45,717 bases of DNA from PALSA-505 sp035308365 (GCA_035308365.1 DATGGU010000192.1:1-45717); one strand, 5' to 3'. Positions 17,535 through 27,997 are shown, counted from the first letter of the stretch. The notes: a model not told the origin generated them from the sequence alone. Numbers and translations are program-made.

Positions 17535-19700
<2,166 letters not shown>

Positions 19701-19798
19701 GCGTTGAGGATTGCCCGCAACCCCGGGTGACCGGCCAGCCACCGCGGCTCGCAGACGGGAGTCAGGGCCGCTGGGCTGGTTGTGAACGAGCCTCATTG

Positions 19799-19847
19799 CC
19801 GGCCACCCACCCCGTTGTGCCACGTGCGAAACGGGGCGGACGGCCGG
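19799..19847 (+). terminator. Possible transcription terminator after glgX
   Basis: An inner stem CCCCGTT/AACGGGG (19810-19816 with 19830-19836, 13-base loop) is enclosed by an outer CCGGCC/GGCCGG pair (19799-19804 with 19842-19847). It lies ~100 bases after the glgX stop. There is no T-tract, as is common in high-GC actinomycetes. Confidence 0.4.
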
Positions 19848-20037
19848 TTCGGGCAGCGGAGCCATCATGCTCCCGGTGAGCGGGCCAGAACTGGCGCCGG
19901 TCCTGGCCCCGGCCGGGATCCCCCGTCGTGGAATGGATCCGCTACGCCATGACGCCAGCTTCACGGGGCCGGCTGGCTGCCGTCGAAGCGTTTAAGCCAG
20001 GGCTGAAAGGCCGCTGCGGCCGGTGCCCGCACGCAGC

Positions 20038-20076
20038 GGGCCACCGCCGCCCGGGGCACGAAGACGGCGGTGGCCC
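20038..20076 (-). terminator. Transcription terminator hairpin after the propeller-like secreted gene
   Basis: A perfect 12-bp inverted repeat, GGGCCACCGCCG (20038-20049) with CGGCGGTGGCCC (20065-20076), encloses a 15-base loop. It begins 22 bases past the stop of the minus-strand gene at 20099. No T-tract follows. Confidence 0.6.
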
Positions 20077-20098
20077 GGCTGTGGCCGCTGAGCGGCTG

Positions 20099-21535
20099 TC
20101 AGCCGTAGGGAAGCAGGCAGATCCCGGCGTGCCCGCTGACGCCACCACACCGGTTGCTGCCGAAGCGGTTGGTACTGGCGATCCACAGGCCAGCGCTGGT
20201 GATCAGCATGTAGCCCGCGTTGGCCCGGTCCATGCTGTAGAGCCCGGCCGTGCCCGCGGCGTTGGGGACGATCACTCCATTGCTCGCGCTGACGCCCTGC
20301 AGCCCCATATCGGGTATCGAGCCGGGACCGGCGGTGTTGCACGCGTTGCCGTTGTCCCCCCAGCGGACGTGCCCGGCGGCGTAGACGTCGGTACTGTCGG
20401 CGGCGACGCTGTAGTACGAGTCGCACCCGCTGTATTCGATCCAGTTGTCGAGCACCTTGGACTGGGTCGCGGGGAAGGCCGCGATCGCGTCACACAGTCC
20501 GGCTCGCTTGCCGGTGGTCGGCCAGTTCCACGGGTGATAGCCGGTGGTCGCGATGTAGACGGTCTGGTCGTTGGGGGCCCAGGCAGCGTCCCGGATGTAG
20601 AACGCCTCGGTGAGGGTGCACTGGTACGGGTAACCATTGGGCAGGTTTCCGTCGCTGCCGTCCCACTGTGGCGACGTCCAGCCGGTCACCGTGGCCGGGT
20701 CGGTGGCCAGGTTGATCATGAAGATCTGCTGCCGGGGCAGCCCGCCCGCCGAGGTGAAGTTGCCCTCGATCAGGTCGAGCGTCCCGCTGTGGCTGAGGTT
20801 CTGGTTGTAGACCGCCGTGTGGTTGCTGCCGGAGGTGCACTGCGGCGGGCTGGCCGTGTTGCAGTAGGAGTAGTGGCCGGACAGGTGCAGCTGGAGGAAG
20901 CCGTCGTCCTTACCGGTGACCAGGTTCAGGCTGGCCATGTACTTGTCCTTGCCACCGTTGACCGAGTAGAAGAACCCGCCGGCCAGCAGGTGCCCGTCCG
21001 CCGCGACCAGCGTGTTCACCTCACCGCCCAACGCGGTGGTGCCGAAACCGGGGACCACGTTCCCGTTCGTCGTGTTGATCTGCGCCAGGTACTTCACCGA
21101 CGTGCCGTTGATGCTGGTGAACCGTCCGCCGATGTAGGCGTCGGCACAGTTGTTCCCGTTGAACGCGATCGTGTTGATCCGGTCGTTCACGTTCGGTGCC
21201 CACGAGGTGATCGTGTACGGCGGGCTGGCACTGAAGCTGAAGATGTTGTTCCGTGGGTAGGCCACCTTCTTCTGGGTGATCGAGGTGAAGCTGCCCACCG
21301 CGTACATGAGGTTGCCGCACTGGACGATCTCCTTGATCACCTCCTCCGTGCCCGTCTTGGTCAGCGACGGCGTTCCCGCCGCGGGCGTTGGCGAGACTCC
21401 CCCGGTCTGCCACACGGACGGATGAGCGGCGGGACTGGCACCCGCCGGAGTCGCGTAGCCAGCCACGCCGGCAGTGAGGGCGGCGACAGCAGCCACAGTC
21501 ACACTACGTGACTTCCAGGTATTGAACAGACGCAT
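20099..21535 (-). CDS. Secreted beta-propeller-like protein of unknown function
   Basis: 478 residues from ATG at 21535, with AGGGG upstream; the frame extends to 21619 but without family sequence. The N terminus is a Sec signal peptide: basic KSR, a hydrophobic VTVAAVAALTAGVAG, then ATPAGA|SP as the likely cleavage site. The mature part has repeated short strands of the type YAVGSFTSI, YIGGRFTSINGTSVKYLAQIN, LLAGGFFYSVNGGKDKYMASLN and LIEGNFTSAGGLPRQQIFMIN, resembling delta-60/DUF5122-like propeller blades found in actinomycete exoproteins. It contains many Asn, Gly and Cys (CNTASPPQC, GCDS, RCGG), fitting an extracellular disulfide-bonded protein. No catalytic motif is visible. It lies downstream of a secreted amidase on the same strand, 287 bp apart with a hairpin between, so it is probably a separate unit. 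Confidence 0.75.
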   Translation of the reverse strand: MRLFNTWKSRSVTVAAVAALTAGVAGYATPAGASPAAHPSVWQTGGVSPTPAAGTPSLTKTGTEEVIKEIVQCGNLMYAVGSFTSITQKKVAYPRNNIFSFSASPPYTITSWAPNVNDRINTIAFNGNNCADAYIGGRFTSINGTSVKYLAQINTTNGNVVPGFGTTALGGEVNTLVAADGHLLAGGFFYSVNGGKDKYMASLNLVTGKDDGFLQLHLSGHYSYCNTASPPQCTSGSNHTAVYNQNLSHSGTLDLIEGNFTSAGGLPRQQIFMINLATDPATVTGWTSPQWDGSDGNLPNGYPYQCTLTEAFYIRDAAWAPNDQTVYIATTGYHPWNWPTTGKRAGLCDAIAAFPATQSKVLDNWIEYSGCDSYYSVAADSTDVYAAGHVRWGDNGNACNTAGPGSIPDMGLQGVSASNGVIVPNAAGTAGLYSMDRANAGYMLITSAGLWIASTNRFGSNRCGGVSGHAGICLLPYG

Positions 21536-21761
21536 GATTCCCCTGTTAACAGTGAGAGCGAGGGGTACGGTGGTCACACCCCTAGACCAAGCGCCGAGGG
21601 CGGTGAACCGTTTACTCATAGGACGGTTAATCCAGACATCAGGTTCACACGACCACCGTGCCGAGTTTGGCGCTCACCTATCTTCCATCTTTCCAGCAAT
21701 CATGCCAGCGTGTCCGGGCCGGCGTGTCACCGGCCATTACGCGGCAAGCTCGAACGCGTCG

Positions 21762-21793
21762 CCAGGCAGGCCAGCCAGGGCTGACCTGCCTGG
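21762..21793 (-). terminator. Transcription terminator hairpin after the amidase gene
   Basis: A perfect 9-bp inverted repeat, CCAGGCAGG (21762-21770) with CCTGCCTGG (21785-21793), has a 14-base loop and begins 29 bases past the amidase stop. A second small repeat GGCCGG/CCGGCC lies just beyond, near 21720-21735. Confidence 0.5.
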
Positions 21794-21822
21794 TCCCGGA
21801 CAGCGGGTGCCACCAGGGCCGG

Positions 21823-23583
21823 TCAGGTGGTGCGGGTGGAGGTGACCTCGGAGGTGGGTACCCATTCCTGGCGGTGGTTGAAGTTGATGGCATACCAGGT
21901 GACGCCGGACACCGACACGGTCCACGGTGACAGGTAGGCCGAGCCGCTGGGCGTGGAGCCGATGACGTTGCCGGAGCCGCCGCCGGGCTGGCCGTAGACG
22001 CTGGCGCTCCTGCCCCTCTTGCCGGACAGCGTGACGACCGTGCCGTAGCCTTGCTCCGCCGCGCCTGGCGGGACGGCGATCCACGCCTCGGTGCCGGTGG
22101 CCGTCCAGCTGGAGGATGACAGGGTGGCGCCGTACCAGATCTCGTACATGGTGTCGCCGGTGCCTGCCGCGTCCGGTTGCTGGGCGAGAACGTCGTAGCT
22201 GATCATCGTCTCGACGTTGTTGCTCTCGTCGGTGATGTCCCCGGGGCTGCCTTTGGACGGCAGCTCCGCCGATGCCGTGGACGGCTGTGTGTACAGGTAG
22301 AAGAAGTTGAAGTTGGCGGTGGTCTCGGTGCCGTTGGAGCCGTCCGGCTGCTGGCCGGAGGCCGGGTTGAGCCGGATCACGCCGGTGGGCGCGGGCCCGG
22401 TGGCGAACGGCACGCCCTGCTGGTTGATCAGGCCCAGGTAGTAATCCCACAGCCAGTACGGGCCGGGGTCCACATGGTTGGGTGAGGTGCCCAGGGTGGG
22501 CGCCGGGGTCGTGCCGTGCGACATGACATGCTCGTGGTCGAGCGGGATGTTGTACTTGGTCAGCAGGTAGGCGACCAGCTTCGCGGAGCCGAGATACTCG
22601 GTCGCGTTGTACCACTGGTAACCGGTGGCATCGACGCCGACGTGCTCGATACCGATGGTCCGCTGGTTGTACCAGAAATTCCCGTTCTGGAAGGCGACGT
22701 CCTTCTCGTGCAGGCACTGGTAGACCGTGCCGTCGGTGTCCACCACGTAGTGGATGCTGACCCCGTTGCTCTCATTCCAGAACGTGGCGATGGTGTTATC
22801 CAGGTTCTCCTCGGTGTCATGAATCGTGATTCCCAGCACCGGCAGGTCGCTGGGCCGGCTGGCGGTGTCGTAGGTGACCCCGGCATAGCTGGTGGGCACG
22901 ATGCAGTTGTAAGCCGGGGAGTAGTCGGTGCCGGGGTTGGACGTGCAGTTGGCCGGCAGGTCGGGCCGCACGGTGACGTTGCGGGCGGTCGCGGTGTCCG
23001 GGGTAACCGGAGTCGGCGCGATCCGGACGATCTCACCCGTCGGCGCCTTCGCGGTCAGGCCCAGGCGGATGAACCGGTAGACCTCGTTGGCGTACATGAC
23101 CGCTATGTCGTGCTGGGCACCGCTGTATTTCGCGACGGCGCCGTACCAGCCGCCGAGCGTGGCCGGTGCCCGGTGGGTGCTGGACAGCGAGATGGCATCG
23201 GCCCGCAGCACCGCGGCCGCGCCGGCGATGTTGAGCCGCTGGTTGCGCCGGAGGGACGAGACCGGCACGCCCAGCAGTTTCGCGGCCTGATCCAGAGTGT
23301 CGAGATGGCTGTTGCGGGCCAGGTCCATGCAGCCATAACCACCCGCTGAGCTGGGGGCACCGCCATGATCGGACAGATGGCCTTCGAGGTAGCAGATGGC
23401 CTCCAGCAGCGAGGCCGGCACACCGAACCGGTGCTGGGCGGCCTTGGCCGCACCCGCGATCGTGCTGGGACCGGCCGTGGAATGGGACGCGGCGCTGACG
23501 GCCTGAGCGGGCAAGCTCATGGCGCCCAGAGCGGCTGTGGCGGCAACGATAAGAAGCGTTCTTAAAGCGGACATTTTGACCAT
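21823..23583 (-). CDS. Secreted N-acetylmuramoyl-L-alanine amidase (Amidase_2) with extra N-terminal domain
   Basis: Exported peptidoglycan hydrolase, 586 residues, starting at ATG 23583 with GGAG six bases upstream. Signal peptide ~1-28 (LLIVAATAALGAMSLPAQA). Residues ~40-180 form a helical domain with ASLLEAICYLEGHLSDHGG and GGYGCMDLARNSH, which resembles the lytic-transglycosylase or lysozyme-like fold that places a catalytic Glu in such a helix. Residues ~245-385 are the type 2 amidase domain: zinc ligands His255 (GITIHDTEEN) and His370/Asp372 (PNHVDPGPYW), plus GIEHVG. The last ~190 residues are beta-rich and SH3-like (SASVYGQPGG, AYLSPWTVSVSGVTWYAINF), probably wall binding. It could serve in wall turnover, spore or hyphal development, or attack on neighbours. 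Confidence 0.9.
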   Translation of the reverse strand: MVKMSALRTLLIVAATAALGAMSLPAQAVSAASHSTAGPSTIAGAAKAAQHRFGVPASLLEAICYLEGHLSDHGGAPSSAGGYGCMDLARNSHLDTLDQAAKLLGVPVSSLRRNQRLNIAGAAAVLRADAISLSSTHRAPATLGGWYGAVAKYSGAQHDIAVMYANEVYRFIRLGLTAKAPTGEIVRIAPTPVTPDTATARNVTVRPDLPANCTSNPGTDYSPAYNCIVPTSYAGVTYDTASRPSDLPVLGITIHDTEENLDNTIATFWNESNGVSIHYVVDTDGTVYQCLHEKDVAFQNGNFWYNQRTIGIEHVGVDATGYQWYNATEYLGSAKLVAYLLTKYNIPLDHEHVMSHGTTPAPTLGTSPNHVDPGPYWLWDYYLGLINQQGVPFATGPAPTGVIRLNPASGQQPDGSNGTETTANFNFFYLYTQPSTASAELPSKGSPGDITDESNNVETMISYDVLAQQPDAAGTGDTMYEIWYGATLSSSSWTATGTEAWIAVPPGAAEQGYGTVVTLSGKRGRSASVYGQPGGGSGNVIGSTPSGSAYLSPWTVSVSGVTWYAINFNHRQEWVPTSEVTSTRTT

Positions 23584-24085
23584 GTGGATCTCCGGTGGAC
23601 AAAAAAATCTACGAATGTCATTCCAGCGGAAATATTCTAACTAAACCGGGCTGATAGCACCATTGTCGTCCGGCCCGGTCACATTCCGTTCAATTTGGTC
23701 AAAGCCGGTCATGGTACGCGCCTGGCGGGTCCCGGCCCCGCCGCTACGAGCTCATCGTGGTCAGCTGGCGCGGGTCCGGAACAGCGTGCAGGCTCGGTCT
23801 GGCCATGCCCGGTTATGGTGGCGTACCAGTATTCGGAGCGGCGCAGGAGGTCCTCGCCCGGGGCCTTGAGAAACCGGCCCGTGTCGGCCAGCCTCGCCCC
23901 GCCGGGGTGTCGGGGCCGAGTATCCCGGCACCGTCCAGGGTTACCTGGGCGAGCCGCCGGCGTCTGGTGCACCCGCCGGCACGCGCACGCCACGGCGTGC
24001 AGGTCGTGCTGGATCACCTGCGCGCACGCCAGCGGGATCTCGACCCGCGCTCCGCAACCGTGAGTGAGATGTACGAGTGCGCCAT
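23584..24085. other. Stretch without a recognisable gene
   Basis: About 500 bases between the amidase start and the TetR remnant. Several short open frames exist on both strands (for example plus 23757-24179 and minus 23709-24089), but none shows a known family pattern, a ribosome site or normal composition. The first ~100 bases are relatively AT-rich and should hold the amidase promoter. The rest may be decayed coding DNA. Confidence 0.5.
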
Positions 24086-24395
24086 TCAAGATCGGCTGGG
24101 GCGCGGCTGGGCTGCCGCACCGTCGTGTTGCATGGACGTCTGCGGTGTCGCTGGGTCAAGATGCGGGCCGGGCCTGTAGGCGGCAAGGAACGTCCGTACT
24201 CCCGCGTCGGCGTGGTGATACAGCTCATCCTGGGTGAATTGACGGGCGCCGGGGCGGAGCATGGCGCGGTTGAGCGGGATCGATAGCACCAGCCAATTGA
24301 ACTGCTCGGCGGCCAGTTCCGCATCGTCGATGAGGAGCTCGCCTTGGTCGGCCAGGCGTTGCAGATGGGGGGCGAATTCGGCGGCGGCGATCATG
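24086..24395 (-). pseudogene. C-terminal remnant of a TetR/AcrR family regulator
   Basis: Reading on the minus strand from ~24395, AEFAPHLQRLADQGELL, IDDAELAAEQFNWLVLSIPLN, RAMLRPGARQFTQDEL and HADAGVRTFLAAYRP match the C-terminal ligand/dimer domain of TetR regulators of the type found beside exporters. The DNA-binding half is absent: upstream of 24395 the frame is antisense to an MMPL remnant. With no helix-turn-helix it cannot act as a repressor. Confidence 0.75.
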
Positions 24396-24644
24396 GTGGT
24401 GGTATTCCTGTCGCTGGTGCTCGGCGCCGATGTCGCGGTCAAGCAGATCGGCCTCGGCCTGGCCGTGGCGGTCCTGATCGACGCCACCATCGTGCGGATG
24501 GTGCTGGTGCCCGCCGTCATGGAACTGCTCGGCAAGGCCAACTGGTGGCTGCCCCGGCCGCTGGCCCGCATCCTGCCGAAAGCCACTCCCGGTACGGGCG
24601 GGCCCCCGGCCAAGGTCAGCATCGCCGTCCCAGCAGACCGCTAG
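24381..24644 (+). pseudogene. C-terminal remnant of an MMPL/RND-type exporter
   Basis: The plus frame gives AAAIMVVVFLSLVLGADVAV, KQIGLGLAVAVLIDATIVRM, VLVPAVMELLGKANWWLP and RPLARILP, the last two TM segments and the conserved C terminus (LLVPAxMxLLGxxNWWLP) of MMPL transporters, ending at a natural stop. Everything before the penultimate TM segment (normally 600 or more residues) is missing. The join with the divergent TetR remnant lies at ~24381-24395, within a GCGGCGGCGAT sequence shared by both. Confidence 0.8.
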
Positions 24645-24690
24645 CCGAGCCAGGTCCGGCGAAGCCGGACAGATCGAGTCAAGTTTGCCG

Positions 24691-24822
24691 ATCTTGGTCC
24701 GGGTTGGCGGCGGCCCGATCGGTAACAACGCGATCATCGCGATCGGCTGGAGCCTGGCGATCGCGCTCGGCAGCTACCTGTGGGCAAGGAAGCTGTTCAG
24801 CCGGGACCCGGTGCGAGCCTGA
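24691..24822 (+). pseudogene. C-terminal remnant of an ABC-2 type transporter permease
   Basis: The frame ending with TGA at 24822 encodes VRVGGGPIGNNAIIAIGWSL followed by AIALGSYLWARKLFSRDPVRA. This is the last membrane helix and cytoplasmic tail typical of DrrB-like drug-export permeases (GxPxGNxxxxAxxW, then YLWARxLxxRDP). No earlier part of the permease, and no ATPase, is present. Confidence 0.65.
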
Positions 24823-24902
24823 AGCAGCCCGCCAGCGTGAACGCGGGGCGGCTGGGTGCGGTTGGCGCGCACCCAGCCGCCCGGACCCGGGGAGTCAGGA
24901 AG

Positions 24903-25658
24903 TCAAGAGCGGGCAGCCTTGCCGCCGCCGGGGCGGCCCGGTGTCTCGCCGGTCCCCCGGCCGGTGGCCGCCATGCCGATCAGCGCGGCCAGCGGGACGG
25001 CCAGCGCGATGAAGTCCGAGGAACTCAGGCTGCCGATCGCGACCAGGGCGGCAGCCAACCCGGCGACCAGGACCGCAATGACCACCAGCCCCCAGGAGTG
25101 CAGGAACACCCGCACCGTGAACGGCGGCTCCGGCGGGCTCACCTCGGGCAGGGCGGTGACCGACTTGGTGGCCCGGCGCTCGTGCATGCCTTCCCGTGCC
25201 CGGGCGATGACCGTCAGGTCACCCGGCTGGTCGGCGATCACCAGCAGTTCGTCCGGGTGGGTGGGATCCGGGGACTGCGACACCGATCCCCCGCCGACCG
25301 CCCAGGACACCGCCGTGGCGACGCCCGCGGTCCGCACCCGGTAGCGGGCCTGCTCCCCGGCGATCACGGTCTCCGGGCCGTCGATGACCACTGGCGGCAT
25401 AGCCTTGCCGTTGGAAGCCTTCGGCGTCTCCGCGGCGGGGACAGCCGCGTCGTGGGTGGCGTCGGAGGCGGTTGCCTCCGTGCCCACCACGAACTGCCGT
25501 TTGCTGAGCTGCTCGGCCAGCTTGATCTGCCGCACGTGCACGCTCCAGGCCATGGCCACCACCAGGCCGGCCACCCCGGAGGCCCCGAGGCCCAGGAAGA
25601 TGGCGACCGCGGGGTGACCAGGGTTGGCTGCTACTGCTGCGAGCACACCTGTATTCAA
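24903..25658 (-). CDS. Membrane protein with Ig-like central domain, function unknown
   Basis: 251 residues if started at TTG 25658 (a GTG at 25646 is in frame and equally possible; neither has a good ribosome site). There is an N-terminal TM segment (AIFLGLGASGVAGLVVAMAW, ~19-38), a charged Ala/Thr linker, a beta-rich middle (IDGPETVIAGEQARYRVRT, AVSWAVGGGSVSQSPD, LTVIARAREG) resembling a PKD or Ig-like fold, and two C-terminal TM segments (GLVVIAVLVAGLAAALVAIG and FIALAVPLAALIGMAATG) with a short basic tail. I do not recognise the family. It is on the same strand and downstream of the caspase-like gene, separated by ~350 bp that carry an SDR remnant on the other strand, so it could be a membrane partner of the caspase, but nothing proves it. 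Confidence 0.6.
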   Translation of the reverse strand: MNTGVLAAVAANPGHPAVAIFLGLGASGVAGLVVAMAWSVHVRQIKLAEQLSKRQFVVGTEATASDATHDAAVPAAETPKASNGKAMPPVVIDGPETVIAGEQARYRVRTAGVATAVSWAVGGGSVSQSPDPTHPDELLVIADQPGDLTVIARAREGMHERRATKSVTALPEVSPPEPPFTVRVFLHSWGLVVIAVLVAGLAAALVAIGSLSSSDFIALAVPLAALIGMAATGRGTGETPGRPGGGKAARS

Positions 25659-25750
25659 ACATATAACCGATCCATTTGAAAACCGGTGCCTGACAATCGA
25701 GTACAGTCACGAGCGATGGCGTCAGCCCGCCGCGGCATCGGGGCGGCACC

Positions 25751-25933
25751 GGACGGGTCAACTGCATCATGCCGAGCATCATCGACACGCCAGTCAACCG
25801 GGCCGCCATGCCCAGCGCGAAGCACGAGCGCTGGCCCAAGCCCGCCGAGATCGCGGCCGTCCTGGCCTTCCTCGTCTCCGGCGAGGCCGCCCTGATATCC
25901 GGTGCCGCCATCCCCGTCTACGGCCGGGCCTAG
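25751..25933 (+). pseudogene. C-terminal remnant of a short-chain dehydrogenase/reductase
   Basis: The plus frame ending in TAG at 25933 reads GRVNCIMPSIIDTPVNRAAM, then RWPKPAEIAAVLAFLVSGEA and SGAAIPVYGRA, which matches the last ~55 residues of SDR oxidoreductases (VRVNxIxPxxIDTPxNRxxM ... EIAxVxxFLxS ... GAxIPVYGxx). The NAD(P)-binding glycine motif and catalytic Tyr-Lys are absent, and there is no open frame upstream that would supply them. Confidence 0.75.
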
Positions 25934-26007
25934 CGGAAATTTGGGTCCACTGCTTCGTTACGGTTGGGGCCAGCCCATCGGCCGGCCACAGCCACGTGCA
26001 GCCGGCC

Positions 26008-27885
26008 CTAGCCGGCGGCCCGCTGGGCGGTGTGGCCGGGCTCGGCAGGATCCAGGGCCGCCGCGACGGCGGCCAGGGCGCAGGCGCGCGAGCCCGCCTC
26101 GGTGATCGACTGGGCGAGCCGTTCGGCGTGCTGCGAGTCGAGGACCGCCAGCGCCTTCGCGACGGCGGCGAGCGTGGCCGCCTTCCGGCTCGCGTCGGGG
26201 ATCGTCTGAGCAACCCGCTCGGCGTCGACGGTGAGCCGCAGGGCACGATCGGGATCGGTGGCGGCCAGCACCCGGGTGACGGCGGCCAGCGCCGATGCCC
26301 GCATGGTGACGCCGCTGATCGACTGGGCGACCCGCTCGGCGTCGGCGATGAGCCTGGCCGAACGGTCGGGATCGGCCGTGGCCAGTTCCTGGGCGATACC
26401 GGCCAGGGCCAGCGCCCGGCCCCCGGCGCCGGGGATCGACTGGGCGACCCGCTCGGCCCGGTCGGAGTCGGTCACCGCCAGGGCCTGGGCGACCACGGCC
26501 AGCGCCGACGCCTTGTGGCCGGCGTCCGGGACCGACTCGGCAAGCTGCGCGGCGTAGGCGATGAGCCCGGTGGCCCGTTCCGGGTCCGCGGTGGCCAGCG
26601 CGCCGCCGATCGCGGCCAGCGCCTGCGCCTTGGCGGCGTCGCCGGTGATCGAGTAGGCGGCGCGCTCGGCCCGGTCGGAGTCGATGGCGGCCAGCGGTCC
26701 CAACGCGACGGCCAGCGCCGTTCCCCGGCCGCCGGCATCGGGGACCGACTCGGCGACCCGGGCGGCGTCGGCCACGAGCCGGGCGGCGCGCTGCGGATCC
26801 ACGGCGGCCAGCGCGGACGCGATGGCGACCAGGGCCCGCGCCTTGGAGCCTTCGTCAGCGGTGGAGTTGGCGGTGCGCAGCGCGTTGGCCACAAGGCGAG
26901 CCTGCCGGGACGGCTGCGGCGGCCCGGCCGGCTGCGGCGGCGCGGCAGGTTCGGGACCGGGCTCCGGCGGCGCGGCAGGTTCGGGACCGGGCTCCGGCGG
27001 CTCATCGGTGCCGGCGGGCTCGGCGGGCGGCGGTGTGCCGGCGGCCTTCGCGGGCGGCGGTGTGCCGGCGGGCTCGGCGGGCGGCAATGTGCCGGCGGGC
27101 TCGGCGGGCGGCGGCGCGGCGGCAGGCTGGGCGGCGGCGTTGGCGGCGAACAGGAACCCGCGGGCAGCGTCGGTACCGCGCTGGCTGGGGGCGGGCAGGC
27201 CCTGGGCGGGCAGCCGCAGGCGCAGCTCCCGGTAGATGTCGCCGAACGACAGCCACCGGGCGCCGCCGGCGACACCGGACCTGACGAGCTGGCTCAGCGC
27301 GCCGGTAAAGGAGGTGCAGGCCGCGTCCTGCTGGGCGGCGGGAGGCACGTGGGCGGTGCGGTTGCCGGTCGTCGCGGTCAGCGTGTACACGCCCTCCACG
27401 TGGGTGATGTCGGCCAGGCCCTGGTCGTCGTCACCCGCGAGAGCCTGCGTCGCCTGGCCGGCGAAGCAGCAGTCCAGGATGGCCAGCCGAGTGCGGGCCG
27501 GGCAGTCCCGCAGCACGTCCGCCACCGTGTCCCAGGGCAGGGCGCTGATCTTCGGCCGGTCCGGCCGGGAGGATGTCACGGTCAGGCACAGCTCGCCCCG
27601 GGCGGACAGCACGCCGTGGCCCACGTAGTACAGCAGCAGGGTCCCGGTCACGGCTTCGGCCAGGTCGGCGATGGTGGTGGCCAGGCCGGCGGCCGACAGC
27701 GGGTTGGCGATGACCGTGACCTGCCCGCTGGGCCAGCCGCACAGCGCCGGGTCGGTCAGCAGGGAGCGCATCTCGTCCAGGGAGTTGCGGGCCGCGCGGA
27801 TGGGCGGGAACTCGGCGTACTCATACGCCGACACCCCGATCAGGACGGCGCGCGACCCCTCGGGCAGCCTGCCGTCGTCCGTCAT
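26008..27885 (-). CDS. Caspase-family (peptidase C14) protein with C-terminal helical repeats
   Basis: 625 residues from ATG at 27885 (a start at 27975 would add 30 unrelated residues). Residues ~10-250 are a caspase-like protease: SRAVLIGVSAYEYAEFPPI, the catalytic His90 in LLLYYVGHGVLS and the catalytic Cys140 in AILDCCFAGQA, then HVEGVYTLTATTGNRTAHVP and ACTSFTGAL. This agrees with the actinomycete group often found with effector-associated domains. Residues ~255-328 are a Pro/Ala/Glu linker with 9- and 10-residue repeats. From ~335 to the end there are seven to eight helical repeats of the type ALAxIAxALAxxDPDRAxRLxADAERVAQSI, HEAT- or TPR-like, probably the sensor or partner surface. It is divergent from the HerA-SbcD-SbcC-NurA operon, 279 bp apart. 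A role as a cell-death or regulatory protease is inference; the substrate is unknown. Confidence 0.88.
   Translation of the reverse strand: MTDDGRLPEGSRAVLIGVSAYEYAEFPPIRAARNSLDEMRSLLTDPALCGWPSGQVTVIANPLSAAGLATTIADLAEAVTGTLLLYYVGHGVLSARGELCLTVTSSRPDRPKISALPWDTVADVLRDCPARTRLAILDCCFAGQATQALAGDDDQGLADITHVEGVYTLTATTGNRTAHVPPAAQQDAACTSFTGALSQLVRSGVAGGARWLSFGDIYRELRLRLPAQGLPAPSQRGTDAARGFLFAANAAAQPAAAPPPAEPAGTLPPAEPAGTPPPAKAAGTPPPAEPAGTDEPPEPGPEPAAPPEPGPEPAAPPQPAGPPQPSRQARLVANALRTANSTADEGSKARALVAIASALAAVDPQRAARLVADAARVAESVPDAGGRGTALAVALGPLAAIDSDRAERAAYSITGDAAKAQALAAIGGALATADPERATGLIAYAAQLAESVPDAGHKASALAVVAQALAVTDSDRAERVAQSIPGAGGRALALAGIAQELATADPDRSARLIADAERVAQSISGVTMRASALAAVTRVLAATDPDRALRLTVDAERVAQTIPDASRKAATLAAVAKALAVLDSQHAERLAQSITEAGSRACALAAVAAALDPAEPGHTAQRAAG
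26941..27118. repeat. In-frame tandem minisatellite encoding the caspase linker
   Basis: Two identical 30-bp copies lie at 26941-26970 and 26971-27000 (encoding EPGPEPAAPP units). About four 27-bp units follow to ~27118, encoding PPAEPAGT-type nonamers, one of them diverged to PPAKAAGT. All units are multiples of three, so copy number can change without breaking the frame. Confidence 0.8.
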
Positions 27886-27997
27886 CGCCGGCCCCGCGGA
27901 TGTGTGTCCAGTGCTGGCACCCCTTCCCCGTGCGGCGTGCTGCTCACCGGCACCGGTCATACCCAAAACGAACATCGGTGAAGCTACCAGGCATTAT

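Larger units (their letters stand above)
19701..20098. other. Intergenic region between the convergent glgX and the propeller-like gene
   Basis: These ~400 bases contain no open frame that resembles a protein on either strand. They hold two inverted repeats, listed separately, one near each gene end, which fits a space between convergent genes. Confidence 0.6.

Noticed and set aside
23757..24179. Small plus-strand protein upstream of the TetR remnant
   Set aside because: No family pattern, no clear ribosome site and overlap with equally long frames on the other strand.
25624..27981. 785-codon plus-strand open frame across the caspase gene
   Set aside because: Apart from the short SDR tail in another frame, it is antisense to the caspase and has Gly/Arg repeats that mirror the coding repeats.
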